From an uncultured Lachnospiraceae bacterium (lineage in GTDB: Bacteria; Bacillota; Clostridia; Lachnospirales; Lachnospiraceae), in contig CAKQYS010000007.1 of the NCBI GenBank assembly GCA_934293375.1, forward strand, positions 1-64,000: a DNA stretch of 64,000 bases. The letters are read 5' to 3'. Both the position numbers and the translations under genes were made by a program. Below the pieces are notes generated by a model, which did not search any database, was not told the origin of the DNA, and saw only the letters and a list, made by a program, of their open reading frames with translations. Below are positions 27,207 through 34,656 of this stretch, piece by piece (within the stretch, counting starts at the first letter, position 1; every line of letters starts with the position of its first letter).

Positions 27207-28013
27207 TCAAACAGCGTTACTTTTCTCGCTGCTTTTATATGCCCCTGACAGGATTCCTGCAATCCATGACGGCCAGAATTTTCGAAACATCTGATAATCT
27301 TCTTTCGTCCGTCTGTTATCCCCGATCACAGCTGATGTCTCGCTCTCTGTATGAATTCTATGTGACATCAGGCATCGGGGAATATATGCAAAACTTCCAT
27401 CCTGCCTGCTGAGCCATTCCCATGTTTCCCAATCAAGATTACTTTTAAAATGATCCTCGAATAATTCTTCACGATGATTCTGTTGCATTACCTGTCTGAT
27501 CAGCAACATATGATATGTTACCGTTGGACAGCTGATCGCATTGCCATACCGCAGCACCCATCGTTTTCTCCATTTTCGGTTCTGTACTTTTCTTTTTCTT
27601 AATGGATAAAGTAACACCCGCTTGATGCGCAGATTCGTTCTATTATCATATTTGATTCCATTCACCAATTCATAGTAGTCGCTGAACGCTATCAACGCAC
27701 TTTTATCTGTTGCTATCCTGTTGCAAACTGTTTCTAAATAATCCGGTTCGTAGACATCGTCCTGATGTGCAATAGTGACATATTCTGTATCCGTCTGTGA
27801 CAGTGCGTAATTCCAATCAGCCGCAATACCCGGCTCCCCTTCTCGTACCCTGTATGAAATATCATACTTCTGACATAATATTTTCAGGTATTCACTCGGC
27901 GTTGATGTCGTCAATATAATCTGACACGGCACAGTCTGATTTTTCAAGGACTGAATGCAATCCTCTAAATATTGGCTTTCCTGATATGCACATATTACAA
28001 ACGTATGATTCAT
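27207..28013 (-). CDS. GT2 glycosyltransferase
   Basis: 268 residues. HTFVICAYQESQYLEDCIQS, GIAADWNYALSQTDTEYVTIAHQDDVYEPDYL (HQDD is the metal-binding motif in the middle) and NLDWETWEWLSR are family blocks of short GT2 enzymes. The start overlaps the stop of the NlpC/P60 gene by 4 bp (ATGA), so a glycosyltransferase is translationally coupled to a secreted peptidoglycan-type hydrolase, an unusual pairing. Confidence 0.85.
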   Translation of the reverse strand: MNHTFVICAYQESQYLEDCIQSLKNQTVPCQIILTTSTPSEYLKILCQKYDISYRVREGEPGIAADWNYALSQTDTEYVTIAHQDDVYEPDYLETVCNRIATDKSALIAFSDYYELVNGIKYDNRTNLRIKRVLLYPLRKRKVQNRKWRKRWVLRYGNAISCPTVTYHMLLIRQVMQQNHREELFEDHFKSNLDWETWEWLSRQDGSFAYIPRCLMSHRIHTESETSAVIGDNRRTKEDYQMFRKFWPSWIAGILSGAYKSSEKSNAV

Positions 28014-29611
28014 CTCTTCTTCCCCACAATCTTAGTATACTTTCCATAATAGGTGTGTCCGTTCATTTTCCAATACGATCTGACCTTATAATAATAAGTC
28101 TGCCCTTTCTTTGCCTTCGTATCCCGGTAGACCGTACCGTTCTTCACCGTTGCGATTGCCTTGTACTTGCCATTTGCCTTCGTGCTCCTATATACCTTAT
28201 AGCCATTCGCACCATACTCGCCTGACCACGACAAACTGATCCCCTTCGCAGACCTTTTTGCAGCCAGTGTACCTGCTGTACTGCATGGTCTTGCCACCAT
28301 GACTTCGTAGAGCATATCGCCGTGATTCTTCTGGCGTTCTACCGTGATCAGAGTTCCGTTTCCCTGATACATATCCACATGGTAAATACCCTTATATCGT
28401 CCATTCTGTCCGGAAGCATCACATTCAAATACGAGATCACCCGGAAGCAGCTTTGATGTACTGACATCGCCCTCATACATCATATAGCCATTCGCAACAC
28501 ACCACTTTGCCAGATCTGCTGCCGTCGGAGCCCAGCCACCATTTTTATTTAACAGTTTACCGGCATCTCTGTATGCTCTCCACACAAATGAGCTGCAATC
28601 GTAGTAACCATCCTGCATACGCTTTGCCTGCGAATAAGTAGATCCAAAATGTTCAATGTCATAACGAAGAGCCTTGATCGCCGTCTTGTATGAGACTCCG
28701 ACTTCATAAGTCAGTGCAAATTCTCCAACAGTTGCCGTGATCGTTGCCGATCCATTTCCCTTTGCCTTGACCTTTCCCTGTGCATTGACAGAAGCCACAG
28801 CAGGGTTACTGGATGACCATGACACAGCTTCGCCGGCATAAGTGCCATTCAATCGTAGCTGCGCAGATTCGCCTTTATACAAAGCCAGCATACTGTAACC
28901 GGGCATCCAGCGAAGCTGACTCCTATCTGCATTGTAGGATTCTAAATCTGCCGCACTTTTTTCATGACGATCAAAATAAAGCTCCCTAAGCACAACCGGT
29001 ACCGTAAACAGCTTATCCCCAACCATGATCGTTATTGTATAGCTGCCAGCAGCACTTGCCTTTAACGAAACATAACTGCTGCTAAAGCCTTTCTGATAGG
29101 CTGCCACGAGACCCGGTGCACTCGATACTACTGATACAACCGCATCCCCCGGCACATTTGTGATTTCCAGACTCGATAAAGTATAATATCCCTGATACAT
29201 TGTCTCACCGTACAGATTCTGCGAGATTGATGGTGTCGTAACCTGTGGCACATAAATATACACTGTTCCAGAAATCGTATATCCTGATATATCTGTACCC
29301 GTTACCTGGATATATGTCTGTCCCACACCTGTTACGGTGATCGCACCTGTTGCAGACACTACCGCAACAGCCGGATCATTACTTGTATAAGTCACCGCCG
29401 CAACCTGCGCTGCATCACTGTATGTGATCTGATAGGACTCCCCAGGCTGCAGGATCAGATTTTTTCCATTCTCATTCACTTGAATGCTTGAATATCCATA
29501 TCCATAATCATATGTCCATCCATAATTATAGGCAGCCGCATGCTGCACACTACCCGCTGCCAGCAGCACACCAAGTGCTGTCACAGCCAAACTTCTCATT
29601 ATCTTCCTCAT
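28010..29611 (-). CDS. Secreted NlpC/P60-like hydrolase with Big2 and FN3 domains
   Basis: 533 residues from the ATG at 29609-29611 (AAGGCGGA 8 nt upstream). Signal peptide in the first ~28 residues ending AAA. Two bacterial Ig-like (Big2) domains are visible, with SNDPAVAVVSATGAITV and SSNPAVASVNAQGKVKAKG. Then comes a catalytic domain with GYYDCSSFVWRAYRDAG (Cys nucleophile) and IYHVDMYQGNG (His), as in NlpC/P60-type amidases or endopeptidases. A C-terminal FN3 module (GYKVYRSTKANGKYKAIATV) matches the repeats of the large surface protein at 60269. It is probably attached to or remodelling the cell wall. No LPXTG or SLH motif is seen. Confidence 0.85.
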   Translation of the reverse strand: MRKIMRSLAVTALGVLLAAGSVQHAAAYNYGWTYDYGYGYSSIQVNENGKNLILQPGESYQITYSDAAQVAAVTYTSNDPAVAVVSATGAITVTGVGQTYIQVTGTDISGYTISGTVYIYVPQVTTPSISQNLYGETMYQGYYTLSSLEITNVPGDAVVSVVSSAPGLVAAYQKGFSSSYVSLKASAAGSYTITIMVGDKLFTVPVVLRELYFDRHEKSAADLESYNADRSQLRWMPGYSMLALYKGESAQLRLNGTYAGEAVSWSSSNPAVASVNAQGKVKAKGNGSATITATVGEFALTYEVGVSYKTAIKALRYDIEHFGSTYSQAKRMQDGYYDCSSFVWRAYRDAGKLLNKNGGWAPTAADLAKWCVANGYMMYEGDVSTSKLLPGDLVFECDASGQNGRYKGIYHVDMYQGNGTLITVERQKNHGDMLYEVMVARPCSTAGTLAAKRSAKGISLSWSGEYGANGYKVYRSTKANGKYKAIATVKNGTVYRDTKAKKGQTYYYKVRSYWKMNGHTYYGKYTKIVGKKR

Positions 29612-29655
29612 ATCGTATATCCGCCTTTCGTTTTCTCTACCGAATATTATCATAT

Positions 29656-29684
29656 ATACTACATCTTAATTCTTATTTTTTCAA
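29656..29684 (-). promoter_or_regulatory. Promoter of the NlpC/P60-GT2 unit
   Basis: Minus strand: TTGAAA (29679-29684), 17 bp, TAGTAT (29656-29661), with a leader of about 38 nt to the ATG at 29611. It is back to back with the toxin-unit promoter at 29736. Confidence 0.55.
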
Positions 29685-29735
29685 CTTTTACATCAGCCCC
29701 AAAACAAATACAAAATCAACCATGACAAATTGGTA

Positions 29736-29764
29736 TTGACATCTTTATATATTAGCAGTATACT
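29736..29764 (+). promoter_or_regulatory. Strong promoter of the small RNA/toxin unit
   Basis: TTGACA (29736-29741), 17 bp, TATACT (29759-29764): the closest to consensus in this part of the window. Predicted start near 29771, directly before the hairpin-bearing leader. Confidence 0.8.
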
Positions 29765-29770
29765 AATATA

Positions 29771-29867
29771 TGTAATTGGTCGACGAGGCCATCAACGAAA
29801 AAATCATTTGACCGACGAGGTCTCTCTGGATTACCAGAGCAGGGTACGGTTAGCACCGTACCCTTTT
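29771..29867 (+). ncRNA. Candidate antitoxin-like/leader RNA with two GACGA-loop hairpins
   Basis: An independent ~97-nt RNA is predicted between a consensus promoter and a rho-independent terminator. It contains hairpin 1 GGTC-GACGA-GGCC (29778-29790), hairpin 2 GACC-GACGA-GGTC (29810-29822) and hairpin 3 CTCTGG-ATTA-CCAGAG (29824-29839). Hairpins 1 and 2 have the same loop, are spaced 32 nt apart and differ in their stems by a paired change that keeps the fold, i.e. covariation. Type III toxin-antitoxin systems (ToxIN, CptIN, TenpIN) place a repeat RNA plus terminator exactly here, upstream of a MazF-fold toxin. Only two weakly repeated units are present, so a different RNA control element is possible. 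Confidence 0.5.
29842..29867 (+). terminator. Attenuating terminator between RNA and toxin gene
   Basis: 9-bp stem GGGTACGGT / ACCGTACCC with TAGC loop followed by TTTT (29864-29867). It lies before the ribosome site of the toxin gene, so most transcripts should end here and only read-through makes toxin mRNA. Confidence 0.85.
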
Positions 29868-29894
29868 CATATACTATACCAAGGAGGCTACTAT

Positions 29895-30542
29895 TTGAAA
29901 GAATACCTAAAAGCACAGAACAAGACAAGTGACGCTGTTATTTCTAATTTATTCAGCACAGATGAACTTGAACGTTTTTCCAAGTCTGATTATCGTTGGG
30001 CTGCTAGCAGAAGCAAACTATATAGCCATCGCCAAATAAAAAAAGGCGAAGTTTACCAATTTGAGTTTGGGAAAAACTATCAACCCGAAATGTCATATGA
30101 GCATAGAGGTCTTGTCATCGGCGTCAAACAAAAATTACTCTATGTGTTGCCTATCTTCTCATACAATCCCACTAAACATCCTGATATCTATCACCCTATT
30201 GATTATCCACAATCCAAGAGTGATCTGTTTCTTCTTAAGAGTGAAGAATTTTCATTTGTAACACACCATTCCGTTTTGAAACTAAATGATCTCCGCACAA
30301 TCAGCATCAATAGAATACTATATCAACATTCCGGAACGATTCCACCCTCCTCCACTACATATAAGAAGATCGAAGAACTGGTCCTCCAAAAATATTTTCC
30401 CTGCTTTTTGTATGATTTCACCCAAATGCAACAAAAACTAATCACGATAGAAACATCCCTGAAAGATAAGGAGCGGGATATAGAATCTCTCTCATCAGAA
30501 AATCAGAAATTGAAACACCAGTTGAAAATGATACAAAACTAA
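29895..30542 (+). CDS. MazF/PemK-fold toxin-like protein with C-terminal coiled coil
   Basis: 215 residues starting at TTG (29895-29897), 7 nt after a perfect AAGGAGG; the frame is open further 5' but that part overlaps the RNA hairpins and has no ribosome site. Residues ~45-150 match the MazF/PemK barrel: QIKKGEVYQFEFGKNY, PEMSYEHRGLVIG and a late VLKLNDLRTISINRIL, comparable to the MazF 'E/D-x-x-RP-x-(L/V)-(V/I)-I' and 'DDIRTIS' blocks. A hydrophilic N-terminal helix (1-45) and a C-terminal coiled coil (~180-215) are extra to the family. No antitoxin protein gene is adjacent; an RNA unit precedes it. It ends 5 bp from the convergent nucleotidase gene. Endoribonuclease activity is inferred. 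Confidence 0.7.
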   Translation: MKEYLKAQNKTSDAVISNLFSTDELERFSKSDYRWAASRSKLYSHRQIKKGEVYQFEFGKNYQPEMSYEHRGLVIGVKQKLLYVLPIFSYNPTKHPDIYHPIDYPQSKSDLFLLKSEEFSFVTHHSVLKLNDLRTISINRILYQHSGTIPPSSTTYKKIEELVLQKYFPCFLYDFTQMQQKLITIETSLKDKERDIESLSSENQKLKHQLKMIQN

Positions 30543-30547
30543 TCCCT

Positions 30548-31138
30548 CTACCCTTCCTGCAGTTCATCCAGATTCTTCCCATATGCCGGAAGAAACTCTT
30601 CCATAAAGATCCCCAGCTCCGGCACATCCTCCTGCATCTTAAGCAGTGATGCGTAAATTGTCTGCTTTGCACTCGAAAACTCTTGATTACCTGCTGCCAG
30701 CTCCTCCATACATTTCATATATGCCGACAATTTATCTGCCGCTTTTTCAAGCTTCCACAAATACATATCCTCTTCCTGCTTGAAGAAAATATCCTGATAT
30801 GCTGCCCGCATGTCCTCCGGCAGCATCGCCAACATCCGTTCACAAGCCTCATCTTCTACACCATGAAACAACTGCTTCATCTCCTTGCTTGAATACTTGA
30901 TCGGGGTGGGCATATCACCGGTGATAATCTCAGAAGCATCATGATAGAGTCCGATCAGTGCAGCGCGTTCTGCATGCAACTGCTTCCCACATCTGGTATT
31001 TCCGATCACTGCCAGTGCGTGTGCGAGAATACTGACCTCAAGGGAATGTTCACTTAAATTCTCTCTTCTTGTATTATGCATCAAAGCCCATCTCTCTATA
31101 TATTTCATTCGTGTGATCATCGCATAGAAATTACTCAT
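30548..31138 (-). CDS. HD-domain 5'-deoxynucleotidase, YfbR family
   Basis: 196 residues. NLSEHSLEVSILAHAL gives the first His, GLYHDASEIITGDMPTPIKY gives the HD pair and the YfbR-specific TGD-x-PTP-x-KY motif. YfbR dephosphorylates deoxynucleoside 5'-monophosphates. Start ATG has AGGAGAG 9 nt upstream. Copy 1 of the foldback mobile element ends 34 nt before the start codon, so the native promoter has probably been displaced; I see no clear promoter between element and gene. Confidence 0.9.
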   Translation of the reverse strand: MSNFYAMITRMKYIERWALMHNTRRENLSEHSLEVSILAHALAVIGNTRCGKQLHAERAALIGLYHDASEIITGDMPTPIKYSSKEMKQLFHGVEDEACERMLAMLPEDMRAAYQDIFFKQEEDMYLWKLEKAADKLSAYMKCMEELAAGNQEFSSAKQTIYASLLKMQEDVPELGIFMEEFLPAYGKNLDELQEG

Positions 31139-31172
31139 ATTGTACTTCTCTCCTCTTTCATTAGTTTCTGAT

Positions 31173-31458
31173 TAGGCAATTGCGAAATTCTCAATTACGA
31201 TTACGACTATGTGCATATTGCATGATGTATAAGCAGGTACTTGAAGAACGCCGGTACTTGCAATGAGCACTTAGCGAAGTATTTTTGAGCTTAGTGCGAA
31301 TGTACACCTGTGCACTTGGCAAGGTATTCTCGAGCCTAGTGCACATGGTGTTACATTGCTTAGTACCGCTGCGTGATGAAGTAGCGAGAGCGTGCCTGCG
31401 ATACATTGTGCAATATGCACATAACATCAACATCTTCAAGGAGTTTCGCAATTGCCTA
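31173..31458. mobile_element. Foldback MITE-like element, copy 1 (286 bp)
   Basis: Ends are inverted repeats TAGGCAATTGCGAAA ... TTTCGCAATTGCCTA, continuing as a long imperfect foldback (TATGTGCATATTGCA near 31210 pairs with its complement near 31420). It is flanked on both sides by the same 13 bp, ATTAGTTTCTGAT (31160-31172 and 31459-31471), which looks like a target-site duplication. The middle holds two hairpins (31269-31300 and 31312-31346) with related but covarying stems. Copy 2 is at 38703-38918 in the same orientation. No transposase or other protein-coding potential: short frames through it are by-products of the repeat. Confidence 0.75.
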
Positions 31459-31490
31459 ATTAGTTTCTGATATATCTTATACGCAACAAA

Positions 31491-31514
31491 GGACTGCCGC
31501 ATATGCAACAGTCC
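31491..31514 (-). terminator. Terminator of the 702-residue gene
   Basis: Minus strand stem GGACTG(TTGC)-ATAT-(GCGG)CAGTCC, ten pairs including two G-U, followed by TTTGTT. Located 21 bp after the stop of the gene at 31536. Confidence 0.7.
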
Positions 31515-31535
31515 CTTCGTGTCATACTTTTAGTA

Positions 31536-33644
31536 TTAATTCAATGGCTTCAGATCATAGCCCATCTTCTTAATTACCTGCATTGTCTTGCCTCGCATTT
31601 CTTCAGCTTCGAATACAGACAACATCAGATCCTTGTCAAACTTATTGTTCAGCAGGAAGTTCAGCCAGTCTTCAATATATGCCTTCACATACTCAATATT
31701 CTCTTCCGTAGGTGTCGTCAGATACTGACCGATATTGTCAATATACTCTACAACACTTGGTTCCTGTGGCTTATCACTGACTGCTGTTGTGCTGCTCTCA
31801 TCTGACAGTTCGATTACCTTACCGGTCTTCGTAATGATAACCTTCTTGTTCGGTGCAGAAGCCTTTGGTGCAGCCTGTGTCTTTCTGGCAATCATCAATT
31901 CTACCACACGGATCAGACATGCCACAGAATAAGTAACCTCTTCCGGAGACTGCTTATCCTTGCCTCTCTCGATATACTGATACCATAACCAATCAGACTT
32001 GCAAAGCAGATCTGCCATCTCCTCATTGGACATCAATCTCTTGTATTCCTGATTCTCTGACTGTCCGCCACCGCCGAACTTGCCAAAGCCAAACTTACCT
32101 GAAGACTGTGTCTGTGTCTGTGCCACTGCATCATATTTGGATGGCAGGTGCACATCTGCAAATGTCTTAGCAAAATACTGCTCTGCCTTCTTCTGATCGT
32201 AGCTGCTGCCCAAGATCGTAGTTTTCGGATTATCTACACCATGTGCGATCATATCTCTGGCCGCTAAGAATACCAGATGCTTCTGTCTGTCCTCTAAAAG
32301 CTTCTTGATCTCATAGTTCGTCTTACTCTTCTCAAGAATAGAATTCTTACGAACCTTGAAAGCACGGATCTTCTCCTTAATACTGAAAAACAGCTTCAGC
32401 AGAGACGGATTCGCATTCACATAATCACCGATCCAGTTCAGCTCCACATACTGATGTTCAATCTTGTTCGAAATCTCATATACATTATATCCATCAAAGA
32501 TAACATTCAATGTCGTATAGAGAAGCTCGAGGATCTCATACTTCTCTTCCCAGGATCTACCGGATACATCCTGATTCACCAGATCCTTAATGCCACATTC
32601 ATAGAATACAAGATTGTATTCGTATAAGCCTTCAAATACATTGTTCTTGTCAGCCAATGCACTGCCGACACCGAGAACCTGAATATTCTTCTTCATCTCC
32701 GGCTCATTCTCAATGTACTGGTATACCTTCTTGACAAATGCAGATACCTCACCGATCAAAGTATCGATACGCTTGTTGTATACATCCTGCTTTGAGATTG
32801 CGGAAATAATATTCCTGCTCAGCACATTTGTATCCTGCGTAGAATTGCAGTTTCTGATCAGTTCTCTAAAGCTGTCATACACACGGATATTGTCTACCGG
32901 AATATGCTCTGCATTCAGACTATAAAACTCAAATGTCTTATCATAGCTCTTCATCGCAATAAAAGCATTGAACAGACCGATAGAGAATTGAATCTTGTAG
33001 TCATTACCTACATTCTCATCTTCAACTGTGTAATCATACAAAACCTCAAGGTTATTGAGATATGCTTCTGAATTGGAAAGACTGGCCGGCAGGTTCATCT
33101 CCATCACAACATTCATAAGATCCAGATAACCCATCACTGCCTTATCAAAATACTTCGGTCTGTCATCGATCTCAACGATCTGATAGTATGTATTGATCAG
33201 GAGCGGAGCAATTCTCTCACCGATCAATCTCATTGCATCACCGAACTGCTCATTCTGATATAAGTAGATCAGCCATACACTGTATCGGTAAATACCCGCT
33301 GTCGAGATCGTGGCATCCGTATTCGCCGGATCAATATCTCCATATACAAACTTAAACAATGGCTCGATCCACTCTTCAATCTCATACTTACCTGTCTGCT
33401 TGATATTCTCCTCTACAAACTCAGCCAGCTCATAGAGCTTCGAGCACTGTGCCTTTACATCCTCATCTACCATCATAGCAGATAAATCAAAATTGTTATC
33501 CTTCAGATAGTCAATGACTAATGTATAAAAACCTTCTTCTACCTGTTCGTTCAAGAAACGAATCAGCATACCCTTGTTGCTGGAAGCAGCAATACTAACT
33601 ACATTATATTCGCCTCCACCAGCGATATTTGCTGGTAATGCCAT
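31536..33644 (-). CDS. Unrecognised 702-residue helical-repeat protein
   Basis: No family recognised. A soluble, mostly helical, acidic protein; regular helix pairs over residues ~20-500 suggest a TPR/ARM-like solenoid. A low-complexity linker rich in Gly, Gln and Ser (SSGKFGFGKFGGGGQSE, about residues 515-535) and an Ala/Lys/Thr hinge (about 590-640) separate two further helical domains. There is no signal peptide and no membrane span, so it is probably cytoplasmic scaffolding. It is transcribed alone: consensus promoter with a palindromic spacer, a hairpin leader, AAGGAGG before the ATG and its own terminator. A strong single-gene unit of this size with no known relatives suggests a lineage-specific role. 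Confidence 0.8.
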   Translation of the reverse strand: MALPANIAGGGEYNVVSIAASSNKGMLIRFLNEQVEEGFYTLVIDYLKDNNFDLSAMMVDEDVKAQCSKLYELAEFVEENIKQTGKYEIEEWIEPLFKFVYGDIDPANTDATISTAGIYRYSVWLIYLYQNEQFGDAMRLIGERIAPLLINTYYQIVEIDDRPKYFDKAVMGYLDLMNVVMEMNLPASLSNSEAYLNNLEVLYDYTVEDENVGNDYKIQFSIGLFNAFIAMKSYDKTFEFYSLNAEHIPVDNIRVYDSFRELIRNCNSTQDTNVLSRNIISAISKQDVYNKRIDTLIGEVSAFVKKVYQYIENEPEMKKNIQVLGVGSALADKNNVFEGLYEYNLVFYECGIKDLVNQDVSGRSWEEKYEILELLYTTLNVIFDGYNVYEISNKIEHQYVELNWIGDYVNANPSLLKLFFSIKEKIRAFKVRKNSILEKSKTNYEIKKLLEDRQKHLVFLAARDMIAHGVDNPKTTILGSSYDQKKAEQYFAKTFADVHLPSKYDAVAQTQTQSSGKFGFGKFGGGGQSENQEYKRLMSNEEMADLLCKSDWLWYQYIERGKDKQSPEEVTYSVACLIRVVELMIARKTQAAPKASAPNKKVIITKTGKVIELSDESSTTAVSDKPQEPSVVEYIDNIGQYLTTPTEENIEYVKAYIEDWLNFLLNNKFDKDLMLSVFEAEEMRGKTMQVIKKMGYDLKPLN

Positions 33645-33668
33645 AACAAACGCCTCCTTTATAAAATA

Positions 33669-33726
33669 TTATAGCCAGATGAAAAGCACGAATCACATTC
33701 CACTCCGACTTTTACTCTGGCTATAA
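33669..33726 (-). promoter_or_regulatory. Long leader stem before the 702-residue gene
   Basis: A perfect 11-bp inverted repeat, TTATAGCCAGA (33669-33679) and TCTGGCTATAA (33716-33726), with inner AAAAG/CTTTT pairing. The outer arm abuts the -10 element, so the mRNA would begin inside the first arm and carry a 5'-terminal stem ending just before the ribosome site. No T-tract follows, so it is not a terminator; a role in mRNA stability or as a protein-binding dyad is possible. Confidence 0.55.
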
Positions 33727-33754
33727 TTCTAACACAAATCAAATTGTGTTTCAA
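33726..33754 (-). promoter_or_regulatory. Promoter of the 702-residue gene with palindromic spacer
   Basis: Minus strand: TTGAAA (33749-33754), 17 bp, TAGAAT (33726-33731). The spacer is itself a perfect inverted repeat, ACACAA-6-TTGTGT, in the position of a repressor operator. The remaining 33755-33867 upstream of it, after the trpA stop, shows no convincing terminator. Confidence 0.65.
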
Positions 33755-33867
33755 CGCAAAAAATTGACTTTTCTGTGAAAACCTTATAATCGGCATTGTG
33801 CATAATCACCACGATTTTTTACACAATCCATCTTCCTATTTTTGTGCATTTTTATAAAGATTATGCC

Positions 33868-34656
33868 CTATGCATTCAACTGTGCCTTAAAGGTTCTGAT
33901 ATAATCCTGGATCACAGCCGGCTCATACATATTCTCCTCCATCAATCTGATAAAATGGGATCCGACAATACATCCATCTATGGTATCCTTTAATGCCTCG
34001 ACATCAGCCGCAGTACGGATACCGAAGCCCATCATCACCGGTACCTTTGCATGTGATTTTACTTCTTCCAGATAAGCTCTGACATTCTTATGGAAATCAG
34101 CTTCCTGTCCGGTCACACCCATAGAAGATACACAATACACGAACCCTTCTGCATCCGAAAGAAGCATCGGCAGTCGGTTCTTTGATACCGGAGACACAAG
34201 TGGAATCAGCTTTGGTGCGCCCGCCTTCCCTAAGAATTCTCTGATCTCATATTGTTCCTCATAAGGCAGATCCGGAATGATAAGTCCATCCACGCCGCTC
34301 TCAATACAGCGGTCTATAAATGCTTCTACGCCATAATGCAGCACCGTATTGTAATACATCATGAATACAATCGGAACCTGACAGTCCATTCTCACATCCT
34401 CTATAATTTCAAAAGCCACCTTCAGATTACTTCCCTTCTGAATGGCACGATACGATGCATCCTGAATCACCGGTCCGTCAGCAACCGGATCCGAAAACGG
34501 TACACCAAGCTCGATCACATCCACACCGGCCTCTGCCTGCAGTCTGATAATATCTGCTGTTTTTCCAAGTTCCGGAAGTCCGGCTGTCATATATGTAATA
34601 AACGCCTTCTCGCCTTTTGCCTGTAACTGTTCCATTCTGTCTGTTAATCTGTTCAT
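33868..34656 (-). CDS. trpA: Tryptophan synthase alpha subunit
   Basis: 262 residues, full length. ITYMTAGLPELGKTADI, DVIELGVPFSDPVADGPVIQ (catalytic Glu and Asp region) and GFGIRTAADV are family blocks. It cleaves indole-3-glycerol phosphate to indole for TrpB. Its ATG overlaps the TrpB stop by one base (TAATG), giving translational coupling. Last gene of the trp operon. Confidence 0.97.
   Translation of the reverse strand: MNRLTDRMEQLQAKGEKAFITYMTAGLPELGKTADIIRLQAEAGVDVIELGVPFSDPVADGPVIQDASYRAIQKGSNLKVAFEIIEDVRMDCQVPIVFMMYYNTVLHYGVEAFIDRCIESGVDGLIIPDLPYEEQYEIREFLGKAGAPKLIPLVSPVSKNRLPMLLSDAEGFVYCVSSMGVTGQEADFHKNVRAYLEEVKSHAKVPVMMGFGIRTAADVEALKDTIDGCIVGSHFIRLMEENMYEPAVIQDYIRTFKAQLNA

Noticed and set aside
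29730..29894. 5' extension of the toxin reading frame
   Set aside because: It lies over the promoter, hairpins and terminator, begins before the predicted transcription start and has no ribosome site; the TTG at 29895 has a perfect one.
31191..31508. Open frame of ~105 codons on the minus strand, sharing a peptide with a frame at 38633-38989
   Set aside because: The shared peptide is the translation of the foldback mobile element; the frame has no ribosome site, runs into a terminator and differs at both ends in the two copies.
33755..33867. Possible terminator after trpA
   Set aside because: ATTGTG/CACAAT and AATC/GATT pairings exist, but the stem is interrupted and no T-tract follows; not supported.
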